Shown here piece after piece: positions 18,149 to 25,346 of a stretch of DNA of 64,000 bases (the first letter of the stretch is position 1; each line of letters opens with the position of its first letter). A program made the position numbers and the translations under genes. Source of the DNA: Collinsella aerofaciens (GTDB taxonomy: Bacteria; Actinomycetota; Coriobacteriia; Coriobacteriales; Coriobacteriaceae); the NCBI GenBank assembly GCA_021639365.1, contig JAJXHK010000006.1:1-64000 (forward strand). Reading direction: 5' to 3'. The notes under the pieces are model-generated. The model saw nothing but the letters and a program-made list of their open reading frames with translations, made no database searches and was not told where the DNA came from.

Positions 18149-18415
18149 ATGGACGCTAAGCAGCTCGAGAAGATGATGGGGTTTGCCCCCGGAGAGCTGG
18201 AAAAGGCCGCAGAGGCATACGAAAAAGATGAGTGGCCAAAGGGTCGCACCATCAAGTTGGGAAGGCCGCCGATCTCCGATGAGCCAAGCGTTGTTTTGTC
18301 GGCACGCGTGGGTGAATCGGTTCTTGAAGCGTTTGACGCAAAGGCAAGGCGTCACGGGCAAACACGCACGGAGCGACTCAGAGAGCTCATTACGCTCGAT
18401 GCAATGATCGCCTAG
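18149..18415 (+). CDS. Putative ribbon-helix-helix antitoxin
   Basis: An 88-residue protein whose C-terminal half (VVLSARVGESVLEAFDAKAR, then TRTERLRELI) has the strand-helix-helix pattern of CopG/Arc-type DNA-binding proteins. The N-terminal half is acidic and probably wraps the toxin. The ATG at 18149 has a ribosome binding site (TAGGAGG) that overlaps the toxin stop codon, so the two are translationally coupled. The stop codon lies inside the first bases of the downstream composite repeat, so the repeat boundary and gene end coincide. Confidence 0.72.
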   Translation: MDAKQLEKMMGFAPGELEKAAEAYEKDEWPKGRTIKLGRPPISDEPSVVLSARVGESVLEAFDAKARRHGQTRTERLRELITLDAMIA

Positions 18416-18571
18416 CCCCCGCCGAACCCAAACGTGTACGCCAGCATCCAAAGTCGACATTTTTCGACATCTTTGGATGCTGGCGTACAGCTTTTTTGCG
18501 CGGGTCCCTCACAACCACTCATTGGGGACGCACTTAAATGAGTAGTCGTTTAAGAACGTCCCCAACGACTA
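18412..18571. repeat. Composite direct repeat, copy 2, with REP family 1 element
   Basis: 18412-18545 repeats the block at 16143-16274 with few changes (hairpin arms about 18436-18488). It continues into a further REP arm AAGAACGTCCCCAACGACTA (18552-18571), making a fuller family-1 palindrome than copy 1. Confidence 0.85.
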
Positions 18572-18589
18572 CCCGATGACACGGCGATC

Positions 18590-19636
18590 CTATTCCTCGA
18601 TCTCTTTCCAGCATTGCGGGTCGGCTTCGTACATATCGCCTGCGTAGCCATACGTCACAGCGGGGCAGCCGCGGCACCAGCCAAAAAGTTCGCATTTGGA
18701 GCACTTCTTGAACTTTTTAAAGTCGCGCTTTGCTTCCATCTGCGGTGAAAAGAAAAGTTCCTCGAGCGAGTTCTCGGCGACGTTGCCCACCTTGCTCTCC
18801 ATGCGACGGCACGCATAGACGTCGCCCGTAGGCAGCACCGTCATATGGCCCGTACCGCAATGGCAGCCGTCGTAGATCATGCCGGGCTTGGCGCTCTTGG
18901 GGATGGTGAATTTGCCCTGCTCCCACAAAAGGAGCGTCCACAGGTGATCTTTGAGCTGGAAGAACGTCTTGCAGCCCGCAGCCTGGTGGAACTCCATGCG
19001 CTCCTGCGCGGCCAGCAGCACGTCGCGATATTCCAGCGGCTCCAGATGGAACTCTTCGCGCTTCTGGCCCGAGGTGGGGCAGTATCGCCCAAAGGCGAAT
19101 ACATCGGCCTCGAGGCTTGCCACCAGGTCAATAAGCTGCGGCAGCTCGGCGGCATTCATACTCGAAACCGTATTCATAATGGCGACCCAAATACCTGCGC
19201 GCTTAAGGCACCCAATCGCACGCAAGGTCTCGACAAACGAGCCGGGTTTACGGAAGTAATCGTGCGTTTTCTCGAGTCCATCGAGCGAAAGCTGGTATTT
19301 GCGGCACCCCAGCTCTTTCATGCGAGCGCAGGCCTCGTCGGTCAGATGGAACGGATTGCCCATCACGCACCACATAAAACCCCGCCCGTGCAAGAGCTCG
19401 GCAAGGCGCCAAAAATCGGGATGAAGAATGGGGTCGCCGCCCGTAACGTAAAAGTACGGCTGACGACCGATGCGTTCACAGAGCGCCTGGGCCTGATCGA
19501 CGACCTGGACCATCTGTTCCCACGGCATGCGCTTAAAACCGGCGCAGGCACCGTTGGCAAAGATATAGCAATGTTTGCAGCGCTGATCGCATTCATCCGT
19601 AATGTGCCATTGGAAGGCAAACGCAGGCTTTTGCAT
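18590..19636 (-). CDS. Radical SAM/SPASM peptide-modifying enzyme, ACGX system
   Basis: A 348-residue radical SAM protein. The [4Fe-4S]-SAM motif is CDQRCKHC (Cys16, Cys20, Cys23), followed by YVTGGDPILHP, a GGE-like strand. The C-terminus has the cysteine pattern of a SPASM domain (DGCHCGTGHMTVLPTGDVYACRR, then CSKCELFGWCRGCPA and a last Cys), which holds auxiliary Fe-S clusters in peptide-modifying enzymes. The ATG at 19636 is chosen because homology begins there. It is the third gene after a precursor made of ACGS repeats, so it most likely modifies that peptide, for instance by a thioether or other radical crosslink. The chemistry is not known. Confidence 0.85.
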   Translation of the reverse strand: MQKPAFAFQWHITDECDQRCKHCYIFANGACAGFKRMPWEQMVQVVDQAQALCERIGRQPYFYVTGGDPILHPDFWRLAELLHGRGFMWCVMGNPFHLTDEACARMKELGCRKYQLSLDGLEKTHDYFRKPGSFVETLRAIGCLKRAGIWVAIMNTVSSMNAAELPQLIDLVASLEADVFAFGRYCPTSGQKREEFHLEPLEYRDVLLAAQERMEFHQAAGCKTFFQLKDHLWTLLLWEQGKFTIPKSAKPGMIYDGCHCGTGHMTVLPTGDVYACRRMESKVGNVAENSLEELFFSPQMEAKRDFKKFKKCSKCELFGWCRGCPAVTYGYAGDMYEADPQCWKEIEE

Positions 19637-19682
19637 CGTGGGACTCCCTTGGTCGATGCTGAAACTGATGACGGTATTTGGG

Positions 19683-20303
19683 CTACAGGCGCGCAACGGC
19701 GCCGACGGGGCAATTCTCGACACAGGCACCGCAATGCAGGCAGTGCTCGGGCTCTATGCGATACGAGTCTCCCGGCTCGATGCACTTCTGCGGGCAGTGC
19801 TCAAGGCAGGTGCCGCAACCGATACACGCATCGGCATCGATGCAGAAGCCCTTGGCGGGCGCAGGTGCCATGCTCTCGTCCAAGGTAAAGACCGCGCGCT
19901 CGATGGGATGAACTCCCAGGTTAAAGTAGTCGAGCACTATGTTCTCAACCTTAAGGATGATGTTGATCTCGCGCGTATCACCGGGATACACGTTGGCAAG
20001 ATACGGCTGCTCGGCATAAATGACATCGCGCCAGTGAACTTGCTCGGACTCCGAGACGGGGGCGGCAACGCCGGACATGCGGATCATCTCGTTAAATCGC
20101 GTGTGGACGAGCGTTTGGACACGCCCGTCTGCCATAAGCTGACGGGCCATCTCCTTGCCACGCGCCGTGAGGAAGTAGATGGCGCGGGGCTCGTAATGGA
20201 CGGCGCTTACGCAGCGAATTTGCGGCGCGCCACTCTCGTCCACGGTTGCCAGGGAGAGCGTCCCGGCAAGCTGCATCTTTTTGAGGCAAGTCTGAGCATC
20301 CAT
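19683..20303 (-). CDS. PNPOx-like flavin protein fused to a two-cluster ferredoxin domain
   Basis: A 206-residue protein. Residues 1-140 form a pyridoxamine 5'-phosphate oxidase-type split barrel (AGTLSLATVDESGAPQIRCV, then IYFLTARGKEMARQL). Residues 150-206 hold two 4Fe-4S motifs (CIGCGTCLEHCPQKC and CLHCGACVENCPVGA). It lies 24 bp after the precursor gene and 46 bp before the radical SAM gene. A plausible job is to deliver electrons from flavin to the radical SAM enzyme; this is inference. The two clusters are intact. Confidence 0.83.
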   Translation of the reverse strand: MDAQTCLKKMQLAGTLSLATVDESGAPQIRCVSAVHYEPRAIYFLTARGKEMARQLMADGRVQTLVHTRFNEMIRMSGVAAPVSESEQVHWRDVIYAEQPYLANVYPGDTREINIILKVENIVLDYFNLGVHPIERAVFTLDESMAPAPAKGFCIDADACIGCGTCLEHCPQKCIEPGDSYRIEPEHCLHCGACVENCPVGAVARL

Positions 20304-20327
20304 TACGAGCCCCTTCCTAGCGATTGC

Positions 20328-20561
20328 TTACTGAGCGTCGGCAGCGCCGCAAGCGGTGCTGCAGGCAGGAGCGGTCTTGGGGTCGGCGGAACCGCAGGCA
20401 GGGGCAGCAGCCGGGTCAGCAGAGCCGCAGGCAGGAGCGGCAGCCGGGTCAGCAGAGCCGCAAGCGGGAGCGGCCTTGGGGTCGGCGGAGCCGCAAGCGG
20501 GCGCAGGATCGGCAGTACCGCAGGAGGCGAAAGCGGCAACGTTCTCGAGATTCTCGGACAT
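20328..20561 (-). CDS. ACGX-repeat precursor peptide (putative RiPP)
   Basis: A 77-residue small peptide. After a 12-residue leader-like start (MSENLENVAAFA) it contains an 11-residue unit, ACGSADPxxAP, repeated so that cysteines fall at 14, 23, 34, 45, 56, 67 and 71. Five of these are followed by Gly-Ser or Gly-Thr. The repeats are also seen in DNA as 33-bp tandem units. The ATG at 20561 has AAAGGAAA before it; the larger upstream frame is not needed. This fits the ACGX-repeat peptide family named in TIGRFAM/NCBI annotation next to SPASM radical SAM enzymes. The product is unknown. Confidence 0.85.
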   Translation of the reverse strand: MSENLENVAAFASCGTADPAPACGSADPKAAPACGSADPAAAPACGSADPAAAPACGSADPKTAPACSTACGAADAQ

Positions 20562-20622
20562 GGCATTTCCTTTCGGTCGAGGATGGCCGGGCGAAGCCAT
20601 CCAGTTTTTGACGCTCCTTGCG

Positions 20623-20651
20623 TCTATATGCATCATGCAAAAAGTGCGCAA
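20623..20651 (-). promoter_or_regulatory. Putative promoter of the ACGX operon
   Basis: Read on the minus strand, TTGCGC (20651-20646), a 17-bp spacer and TATAGA (20628-20623) lie 62 bp before the precursor start at 20561. Confidence 0.55.
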
Positions 20652-20681
20652 CGACAAAAAGAAGGCACCAATCTATTAGCC

Positions 20682-20699
20682 AGTTACCAAAAGGTAAGT
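20682..20699. promoter_or_regulatory. Putative HxlR operator between divergent promoters
   Basis: AGTTACCAAAAGGTAAGT has the perfect arms TTACC and GGTAA (20684-20688, 20693-20697) around AAAA. It sits between the ACGX operon promoter and the hxlR gene start. Nearly the same sequence, AGTTACAAAAAGGTAC, occurs in the other HxlR divergon at 45031-45046. Confidence 0.6.
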
Positions 20700-20760
20700 A
20701 GTAGCCACAAGCGATAGCGGCTGCGATAATGAAAGCCGTTCACACGATTGAGGGGTCTCC

Positions 20761-21093
20761 ATGCTTACCAAAGAAGAACTGCCTCCCTGCCCTGTTGCCA
20801 CGTGTTTTCAACTCTTTGGCAACAAGTGGAAGATCTATATCATCCAGCAGCTCATTAACCGTCCCATGGGCTTTAACGCGCTGCATCGCGCTATCCCGGG
20901 CATTAGCCAAAAGGTACTCTCGTCCAACCTCAAGGAAATGGATGCCGCGGGCCTCATCACGCGTACCGTCATCCCCGAGACACCCATCCGCACCGAATAC
21001 GCACTCAGTGAGCTGGGCCACAGCCTTATGCCCATCATCGATTCCCTAGTGGAATGGGGCACCGACTATCAGCAGCTCGTGCGAAACTCCTAA
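20761..21093 (+). CDS. HxlR family transcriptional regulator, divergent from the ACGX operon
   Basis: A 110-residue winged-helix protein of the HxlR family: CPVATCFQLFGNKWKIYIIQ, GFNALHRAIPGISQKVLS and YALSELGHSL. The conserved N-terminal Cys (CPV) in some relatives (YodB, CatR, HypR) senses thiol or quinone stress; here there are two cysteines, CPVATC. ATG at 20761 is preceded by GAGGGG. It is divergent from the ACGX peptide operon with a palindromic site between, so it probably controls that operon and itself. A terminator follows directly. Confidence 0.87.
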   Translation: MLTKEELPPCPVATCFQLFGNKWKIYIIQQLINRPMGFNALHRAIPGISQKVLSSNLKEMDAAGLITRTVIPETPIRTEYALSELGHSLMPIIDSLVEWGTDYQQLVRNS

Positions 21094-21116
21094 CGACCAC
21101 ACACTTTCGCACATTG

Positions 21117-21157
21117 AGCGCCGTGGGGCATACCGCTCCACGGCGCTTACCTTTTTG
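21117..21157 (+). terminator. Rho-independent terminator after hxlR
   Basis: Stem AGCGCCGTGG (21117-21126) with CCACGGCGCT (21138-21147) is followed by TTACCTTTTTG. Confidence 0.8.
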
Positions 21158-21234
21158 TGCCTTCTTTTACCGTTGTGCGCCAGGCGGCACACTACTGTCG
21201 AATGCAACCGACTCAATCGAACAGGAGGAAGGTC

Positions 21235-22020
21235 ATGAATCAGGCCGAGCGCCGCGTTTGGCTTATCAAAGCATTGCTCGATGAGCGGCCAGACGGGTGC
21301 AGTATTGCTGTACCTGCCGGAGCCAGCGAACATCGCAATTTGCTCAGAGCCCTTATGAACGTGCGCCTGCCCGAGGCGCTTGCGACCGAGACACTCGACA
21401 TACAAGACGCCTACTTGCAGCAACGCCTTCTTGAGCGCGGCGGGGCGACCGACGCCGGCACGCTCCCCTACCGCGATCGCGTTGCCATCTGGCGCGGCGA
21501 CATTACGCTGCTTAAGGCCGACGCCATCGTCAATGCCGCCAACAGCCAAATGCTCGGCTGCTTTGTACCGGGGCATCGCTGCATCGACAACGCCATCCAC
21601 ACCTACGCCGGCATGCAGCTACGTCTGGCGTGCGCCAATCTCATGAACGAGCAAGGGCACGAGGAACCAACGGCGCGCGTCAAGGTCACGCCGGCGTTCA
21701 ACCTGCCCAGCAGCTACGTTTTCCACACCGTCGGCCCTATCGTGCCCAGCCACAAGCCTGGCCCGCGCGAGGAATTGCTGCTACGGCGCTGCTACGCCAG
21801 CTGCTTGGAAGAAGCGACGCGCCGAGGACTCGGCACACTTGCATTCTGCTGTATCTCTACCGGCGTCTTTGGCTATCCGCAAAAGGCCGCCGCGCGCGTC
21901 GCCATCGATGCCGTTCGCCATCATCTAGACCATAACGACCCCAACCTTAAGGTGATCTTCAATGTTTTTCTCGCGTCTGACGAGGCAATCTACCGCAGCC
22001 TTCTCCAAACAAATCGATAA
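21235..22020 (+). CDS. Zinc-type macrodomain protein-ADP-ribose hydrolase
   Basis: A 261-residue macrodomain. The core from about residue 80 has IWRGDITLLKADAIVNAANS, a GCFVPGHRCIDNAIH segment typical of the Zn-containing macrodomains linked to SirTM, then SYVFHTVGPIV and ISTGVFGYP. Characterised relatives in the SirTM operons of staphylococci and streptococci remove mono-ADP-ribose placed by the sirtuin. The start ATG at 21235 has AGGAGGAAGG before it. Its 3' end overlaps the sirtuin start by 59 bases in another frame, so the two are one operon. The roughly 80-residue helical N-terminus before the macro fold is normal for this subgroup. Confidence 0.88.
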   Translation: MNQAERRVWLIKALLDERPDGCSIAVPAGASEHRNLLRALMNVRLPEALATETLDIQDAYLQQRLLERGGATDAGTLPYRDRVAIWRGDITLLKADAIVNAANSQMLGCFVPGHRCIDNAIHTYAGMQLRLACANLMNEQGHEEPTARVKVTPAFNLPSSYVFHTVGPIVPSHKPGPREELLLRRCYASCLEEATRRGLGTLAFCCISTGVFGYPQKAAARVAIDAVRHHLDHNDPNLKVIFNVFLASDEAIYRSLLQTNR

Positions 22021-22921
22021 GCTCCGAGCTGCACTCGATGCATCTGACGCCGTGGTAATCGGTGCGGGAGCAGGACTCTCGACCGCCGCCGGCTACACCT
22101 ATTCGGGCGAGCGATTCGACGAGCTCTTTGGCGACTTTGCCGCACGCTACGGCTTTGCCGATATGTATTCCGGCGGCTTCTATCCTTACGACTCGCTCGA
22201 GGAGCACTGGGCGTTTTGGAGCCGCTACATTATGTGCAACCGATACGACCCCATACCGACGCCGCTCTACGAACAGCTCTTGAACATCGTGCGCGGGCGC
22301 GACTACTTTGTGCTGACTACGAATGTAGACCATTGCTTCCAGCGCGCCGGCTTTGACAAGCAGCGACTCTTTTACACGCAGGGAGACTACGGCCTGCTCC
22401 AGTGCAGCAAGCCTTGCTGCCAGGAGACATGGGATAACGAAGAGCTCATACGTTACATGGTCGCCGCCCAACAGGATCTGCGCATTCCATCTGCGCTCGT
22501 GCCCCACTGTTCTCACTGTGGCGCCCCGCTTACGATGAACTTGCGCGCCGACGACACGTTTGTCCAGGACAAGGGGTGGTACGCTGCCGCCGATCGCTAC
22601 CAGGATTTCCTGCGCCGCCACAACAACATGCGCGTTCTGTTCTTGGAGCTTGGCGTAGGCGGCAATACGCCCGTCATCATCAAATACCCGTTTTGGCAGA
22701 TGACCGCCAAAAACGAGCGCGCCATGTATGCATGCGTCAACCTTGGCGAGGTAGTCGCCCCTGCAGAAATCGCCGATCGCAGCATCCTGATTGACGCCGA
22801 CGCAGGGCGCGTGCTGGACGCACTTGCCGTCCAAGCCATCAGATTACAAAGGCGATACTGTCTCATAAACACATGTACGTCAGCATCCAAAGTCCAACAT
22901 AGTCATTGGGGACGTTCTTAA
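21962..22921 (+). CDS. Class M sirtuin (SirTM), putative protein ADP-ribosyltransferase
   Basis: A 319-residue sirtuin. It has the NAD-binding start VVIGAGAGLSTAAGYTYSGERF, the TTNVD motif (YFVLTTNVDHCFQRAGF), and a Zn-binding Cys cluster (CSKPCCQE and CSHCGAPL). The macrodomain neighbour and overlapping start mark it as class M, a group shown to ADP-ribosylate GcvH-like proteins and not to deacetylate. The GcvH-L and lipoate ligase partners of the classic operon are absent here. The last ~17 residues (from TCTSAS) and the stop codon are encoded by a REP-like repeat (22871-22921), so the natural C-terminus has been replaced. The start at 21962 is the only ATG that keeps the Rossmann strand. 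Confidence 0.85.
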   Translation: MFFSRLTRQSTAAFSKQIDKLRAALDASDAVVIGAGAGLSTAAGYTYSGERFDELFGDFAARYGFADMYSGGFYPYDSLEEHWAFWSRYIMCNRYDPIPTPLYEQLLNIVRGRDYFVLTTNVDHCFQRAGFDKQRLFYTQGDYGLLQCSKPCCQETWDNEELIRYMVAAQQDLRIPSALVPHCSHCGAPLTMNLRADDTFVQDKGWYAAADRYQDFLRRHNNMRVLFLELGVGGNTPVIIKYPFWQMTAKNERAMYACVNLGEVVAPAEIADRSILIDADAGRVLDALAVQAIRLQRRYCLINTCTSASKVQHSHWGRS

Positions 22922-22955
22922 ATGACTAGTCGTTAAAGAACGTCCCCAATGACTA
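22871..22955. repeat. Truncated long-hairpin element joined to an intact REP family 1 palindrome
   Basis: 22871-22894 (ACATGTACGTCAGCATCCAA and four more bases) equals the first arm of the hairpin in the composite repeats; the rest is missing. It runs into a perfect 20-bp inverted repeat (22900-22919 with 22936-22955). The 5' part codes for the end of the sirtuin, and the 3' edge is two bases from the dus stop codon. Confidence 0.82.
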
Positions 22956-22956
22956 A

Positions 22957-23916
22957 CTAGCCGCGAAAGCGGGCTATGGGCGCGAGCGGCTGCTCGCGAA
23001 AGACGCGCTCGACGGCGGCGCGGTATTCGTCGACCTTTTTGGTTTTGCGCACGATCTTGTGAACGGTAGCGGGATCGGCGAAGGCGCACTTGGCGTAGAA
23101 CCACCACTCCTTCATGCGAAAGACCGCGTTGCCGCCAATCTCTTCTGCATACGCCGCAAACAGCGTGTCGTGGAAGCGCTTCAGTTCAGCTGCCGTGGCC
23201 GCAGGACCGCCGGCAACCATGCGAGCCAGCGCAGGGTTCGCGAGCAAGCCGCGCCCCAGCATTACATGGCGCGTGCCGGGATAGGCCTCCACCAGCGCAT
23301 CCATGTCCCCAAGATCAAAGATGTCGCCGTTGTAGGCCACCGGGAACGGTGCCCGCTCCAGCGTCTCGCCGTAAAACTCTTTGCGCGGCGAGCCCGTATA
23401 GCGGTCCTTTTGCACGCGCGGATGCACGATCAGCTCTGCCAGCGGCATGCGGCAATAGAGGTCGAGCACACGCTCGTACTCGTCGTCGCTCTGCAGTCCC
23501 AGCCTAGTTTTTACCGACACCGGCAATGGCGAGCGTTCGCACACGTCGCTCAAGAACACCTCGAGCTCATCCAGATTGCGCAGAAAGCCCGAGCCCTTCC
23601 CCTTGGCGACAACCGTGCCCGAGGGGCAGCCAAGGTTGAGATTGACCTCGTGATAACCCATGTCGGCGAGCACCTGCGCCGCCCACACAAACTCGTCCGC
23701 ATTCTTGGACATCAGCTGAGGCACCACGTTGAGCCCCCGGTTATTGGCGGGATCGACCTCTTTAAACGCCTTACCGCCAAAGCGGTTGCCCACGCGCGGC
23801 GGCGGCAAAAACGGCGTGTAATAACAATCGAGTGCGCCAAAGCACTCCGCGTGCACGCGACGGAACACATGCCCGGTAATCCCCTCCATAGGGGCCAGCG
23901 ATAAATACATCAACAT
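22957..23916 (-). CDS. dus: tRNA-dihydrouridine synthase
   Basis: A 319-residue FMN TIM-barrel enzyme: LAPMEGITGHVFRR at the start, EVNLNLGCPSGTVV with the catalytic Cys, VSVKTRLG, LIVHPRVQ and VAYNGDIFD, and MLGRGLLANP near the FMN phosphate site. It reduces uridines in the D-loop of tRNA. Which Dus subfamily cannot be told from sequence by eye. The C-terminal helical tRNA-binding part (about 245-319) is present. It is convergent with the sirtuin gene; only the REP element separates them. Confidence 0.92.
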   Translation of the reverse strand: MLMYLSLAPMEGITGHVFRRVHAECFGALDCYYTPFLPPPRVGNRFGGKAFKEVDPANNRGLNVVPQLMSKNADEFVWAAQVLADMGYHEVNLNLGCPSGTVVAKGKGSGFLRNLDELEVFLSDVCERSPLPVSVKTRLGLQSDDEYERVLDLYCRMPLAELIVHPRVQKDRYTGSPRKEFYGETLERAPFPVAYNGDIFDLGDMDALVEAYPGTRHVMLGRGLLANPALARMVAGGPAATAAELKRFHDTLFAAYAEEIGGNAVFRMKEWWFYAKCAFADPATVHKIVRKTKKVDEYRAAVERVFREQPLAPIARFRG

Positions 23917-23929
23917 CCACTCTCAACTC

Positions 23930-23962
23930 AATGTGACAAAGGGACAGTCCCTTTGTCACATT
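23930..23962. repeat. REP-like palindrome, family 2 (TGTGACAAAGGGAC)
   Basis: Near-perfect inverted repeat AATGTGACAAAGGGAC / GTCCCTTTGTCACATT with one central base. It lies just upstream of dus. Copies at 25315-25346 and 28780-28810. Confidence 0.85.
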
Positions 23963-24167
23963 GCAAATCATCATACGAGTGCTTATTTTGGCACACATAC
24001 GTATCGGGCGGCATCATCGCGTGGGCACAGGAGCACCCGCTCTAAACCAGGGCAGTCGTGGCACTTTTGCCGTATGACCATGCGCTCATCGATGGCGGGA
24101 TTCCCTATACTGAGTCACATATGACGGCATCGCGCCACAACGACCGCCACGACACCAAGGACCAGCT

Positions 24168-25301
24168 ATGGCAACACTCTCCGAACAAGAACGTAAGCGC
24201 ATCCAGCGATACTGCATCTGCCCCAAGGTTGCCGGCGCGGCGCTTGCCATGGCATTCGTGCTGCCCTTATCGATCATACCTTTCGAAATGATCGACGACA
24301 TCGTCTTCCATCACGAAGGCTTCCATGAGACGGGCATGATGACCGCCTTGGTGCTCACCGCCATCGAGCTCGTCATATTCTGTTATTGCGCTCTCGCCCC
24401 GCGCTTTGGCATGCGTGGCAAGCAGTGGAAGGAAATGCAGTATCGGCTCGCCGTCGAGCAGAGCGAGAAAGACCGCTCGACACAGATCGCGGGCGTTGTT
24501 GGCACGCAGGCCGCCGCACGCCTGCTCAAGAACAGCGACAACGAGGCTGCACGCAACCTGGGCGGCGCGGCAGAAGTCGCCGCTGCCGCAGGCGCCGTCG
24601 CCACCGCGGCAGACGTGCTTGCCGAGAGCTTTGCCAACGCGAAGGCCATGGCAGAGGCCTGTGGCGTGCCCATCCCCCATGCAAAAAAGTGGATCGTCGC
24701 GCTTGTGGCGCTGCCCCTCGCAATCGTGTGCGGCGCCTATATCCCACAGCTGGCGCAGGGAAACATCGAGATGCAAGAAAACGCCGCAGCCGCGGCCGAG
24801 CAGATCGCCATCGCTCGCAAGGCGCTCGAGTCCTCATGCGAGTACGTATCCGCCGATGACCCCTACGAGCGATATCAAGACTACGGCTATCACGTCCGCG
24901 GCTATCTGCACGACGGCGGCTCCGATGCCCAGAAGACCTATACGTACCTGGATTTTGACAACAAGGGAACGCTCACGGAAGTGAGCTACGCGGCAGAAGT
25001 CGACCCCGGCGCGAGCCTCGAGGACAACCTTACCCGTATCGAGCTCGACCTTGACGAGCTTTCCTCTGCCGTCCAAACCATAGACGTCAAGACCACAAGC
25101 CCCGAGCTCCTAGCAGCGCAGAAGCTCCCCGAAGAGTTTAGGCAGGCTTTTTTGAACGGCTCGCTCTACGAGAGAATCTCTATCAGGACGAGTGACGACC
25201 CCATTAAAGCGTATTACTCGTTTGATACGGATCCTAAGGACGAGTTTGACGAGTACACCCATCCAACCATCCGCATTACGCTGATGAGCAAAACGAACTA
25301 G
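24168..25301 (+). CDS. Unknown membrane protein
   Basis: A 377-residue protein not recognised as a known family. It has hydrophobic segments near residues 20-42 and 60-78, an Ala-rich helical stretch at 110-165 (GGAAEVAAAAGAVATAAD), a third membrane span near 174-193 (WIVALVALPLAIVCGAYIP), and a C-terminal domain of about 180 residues that is probably outside the membrane. The C-terminal domain has a Tyr-rich region (YERYQDYGYHVRGYL) and alternating strands. ATG at 24168 follows a weak AAGGACC. It is flanked on both sides by family 2 REP elements and is probably monocistronic. Confidence 0.75.
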   Translation: MATLSEQERKRIQRYCICPKVAGAALAMAFVLPLSIIPFEMIDDIVFHHEGFHETGMMTALVLTAIELVIFCYCALAPRFGMRGKQWKEMQYRLAVEQSEKDRSTQIAGVVGTQAAARLLKNSDNEAARNLGGAAEVAAAAGAVATAADVLAESFANAKAMAEACGVPIPHAKKWIVALVALPLAIVCGAYIPQLAQGNIEMQENAAAAAEQIAIARKALESSCEYVSADDPYERYQDYGYHVRGYLHDGGSDAQKTYTYLDFDNKGTLTEVSYAAEVDPGASLEDNLTRIELDLDELSSAVQTIDVKTTSPELLAAQKLPEEFRQAFLNGSLYERISIRTSDDPIKAYYSFDTDPKDEFDEYTHPTIRITLMSKTN

Positions 25302-25314
25302 GTGTAGGGAGATG

Positions 25315-25346
25315 AATGTGACAAAGGACTGTCCCTTTGTCACATT
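25315..25346. repeat. REP-like palindrome, family 2, overlapping a stop codon
   Basis: AATGTGACAAAGGAC / GTCCCTTTGTCACATT. Its right edge overlaps the TAA stop (25345-25347, minus strand) of the large ABC gene, so it lies exactly at the convergent gene ends. Confidence 0.85.

Noticed and set aside
16143..18545. An insertion sequence or transposon bounded by the direct repeats.
   Set aside because: No transposase, no terminal inverted repeats at the two ends, and repeats are direct. It is reported as an island only.
20328..20561. A possible CRISPR or minisatellite array (33-bp tandem repeats).
   Set aside because: Repeats are in frame, have no spacers, and encode a Cys-repeat peptide beside its radical SAM enzyme.
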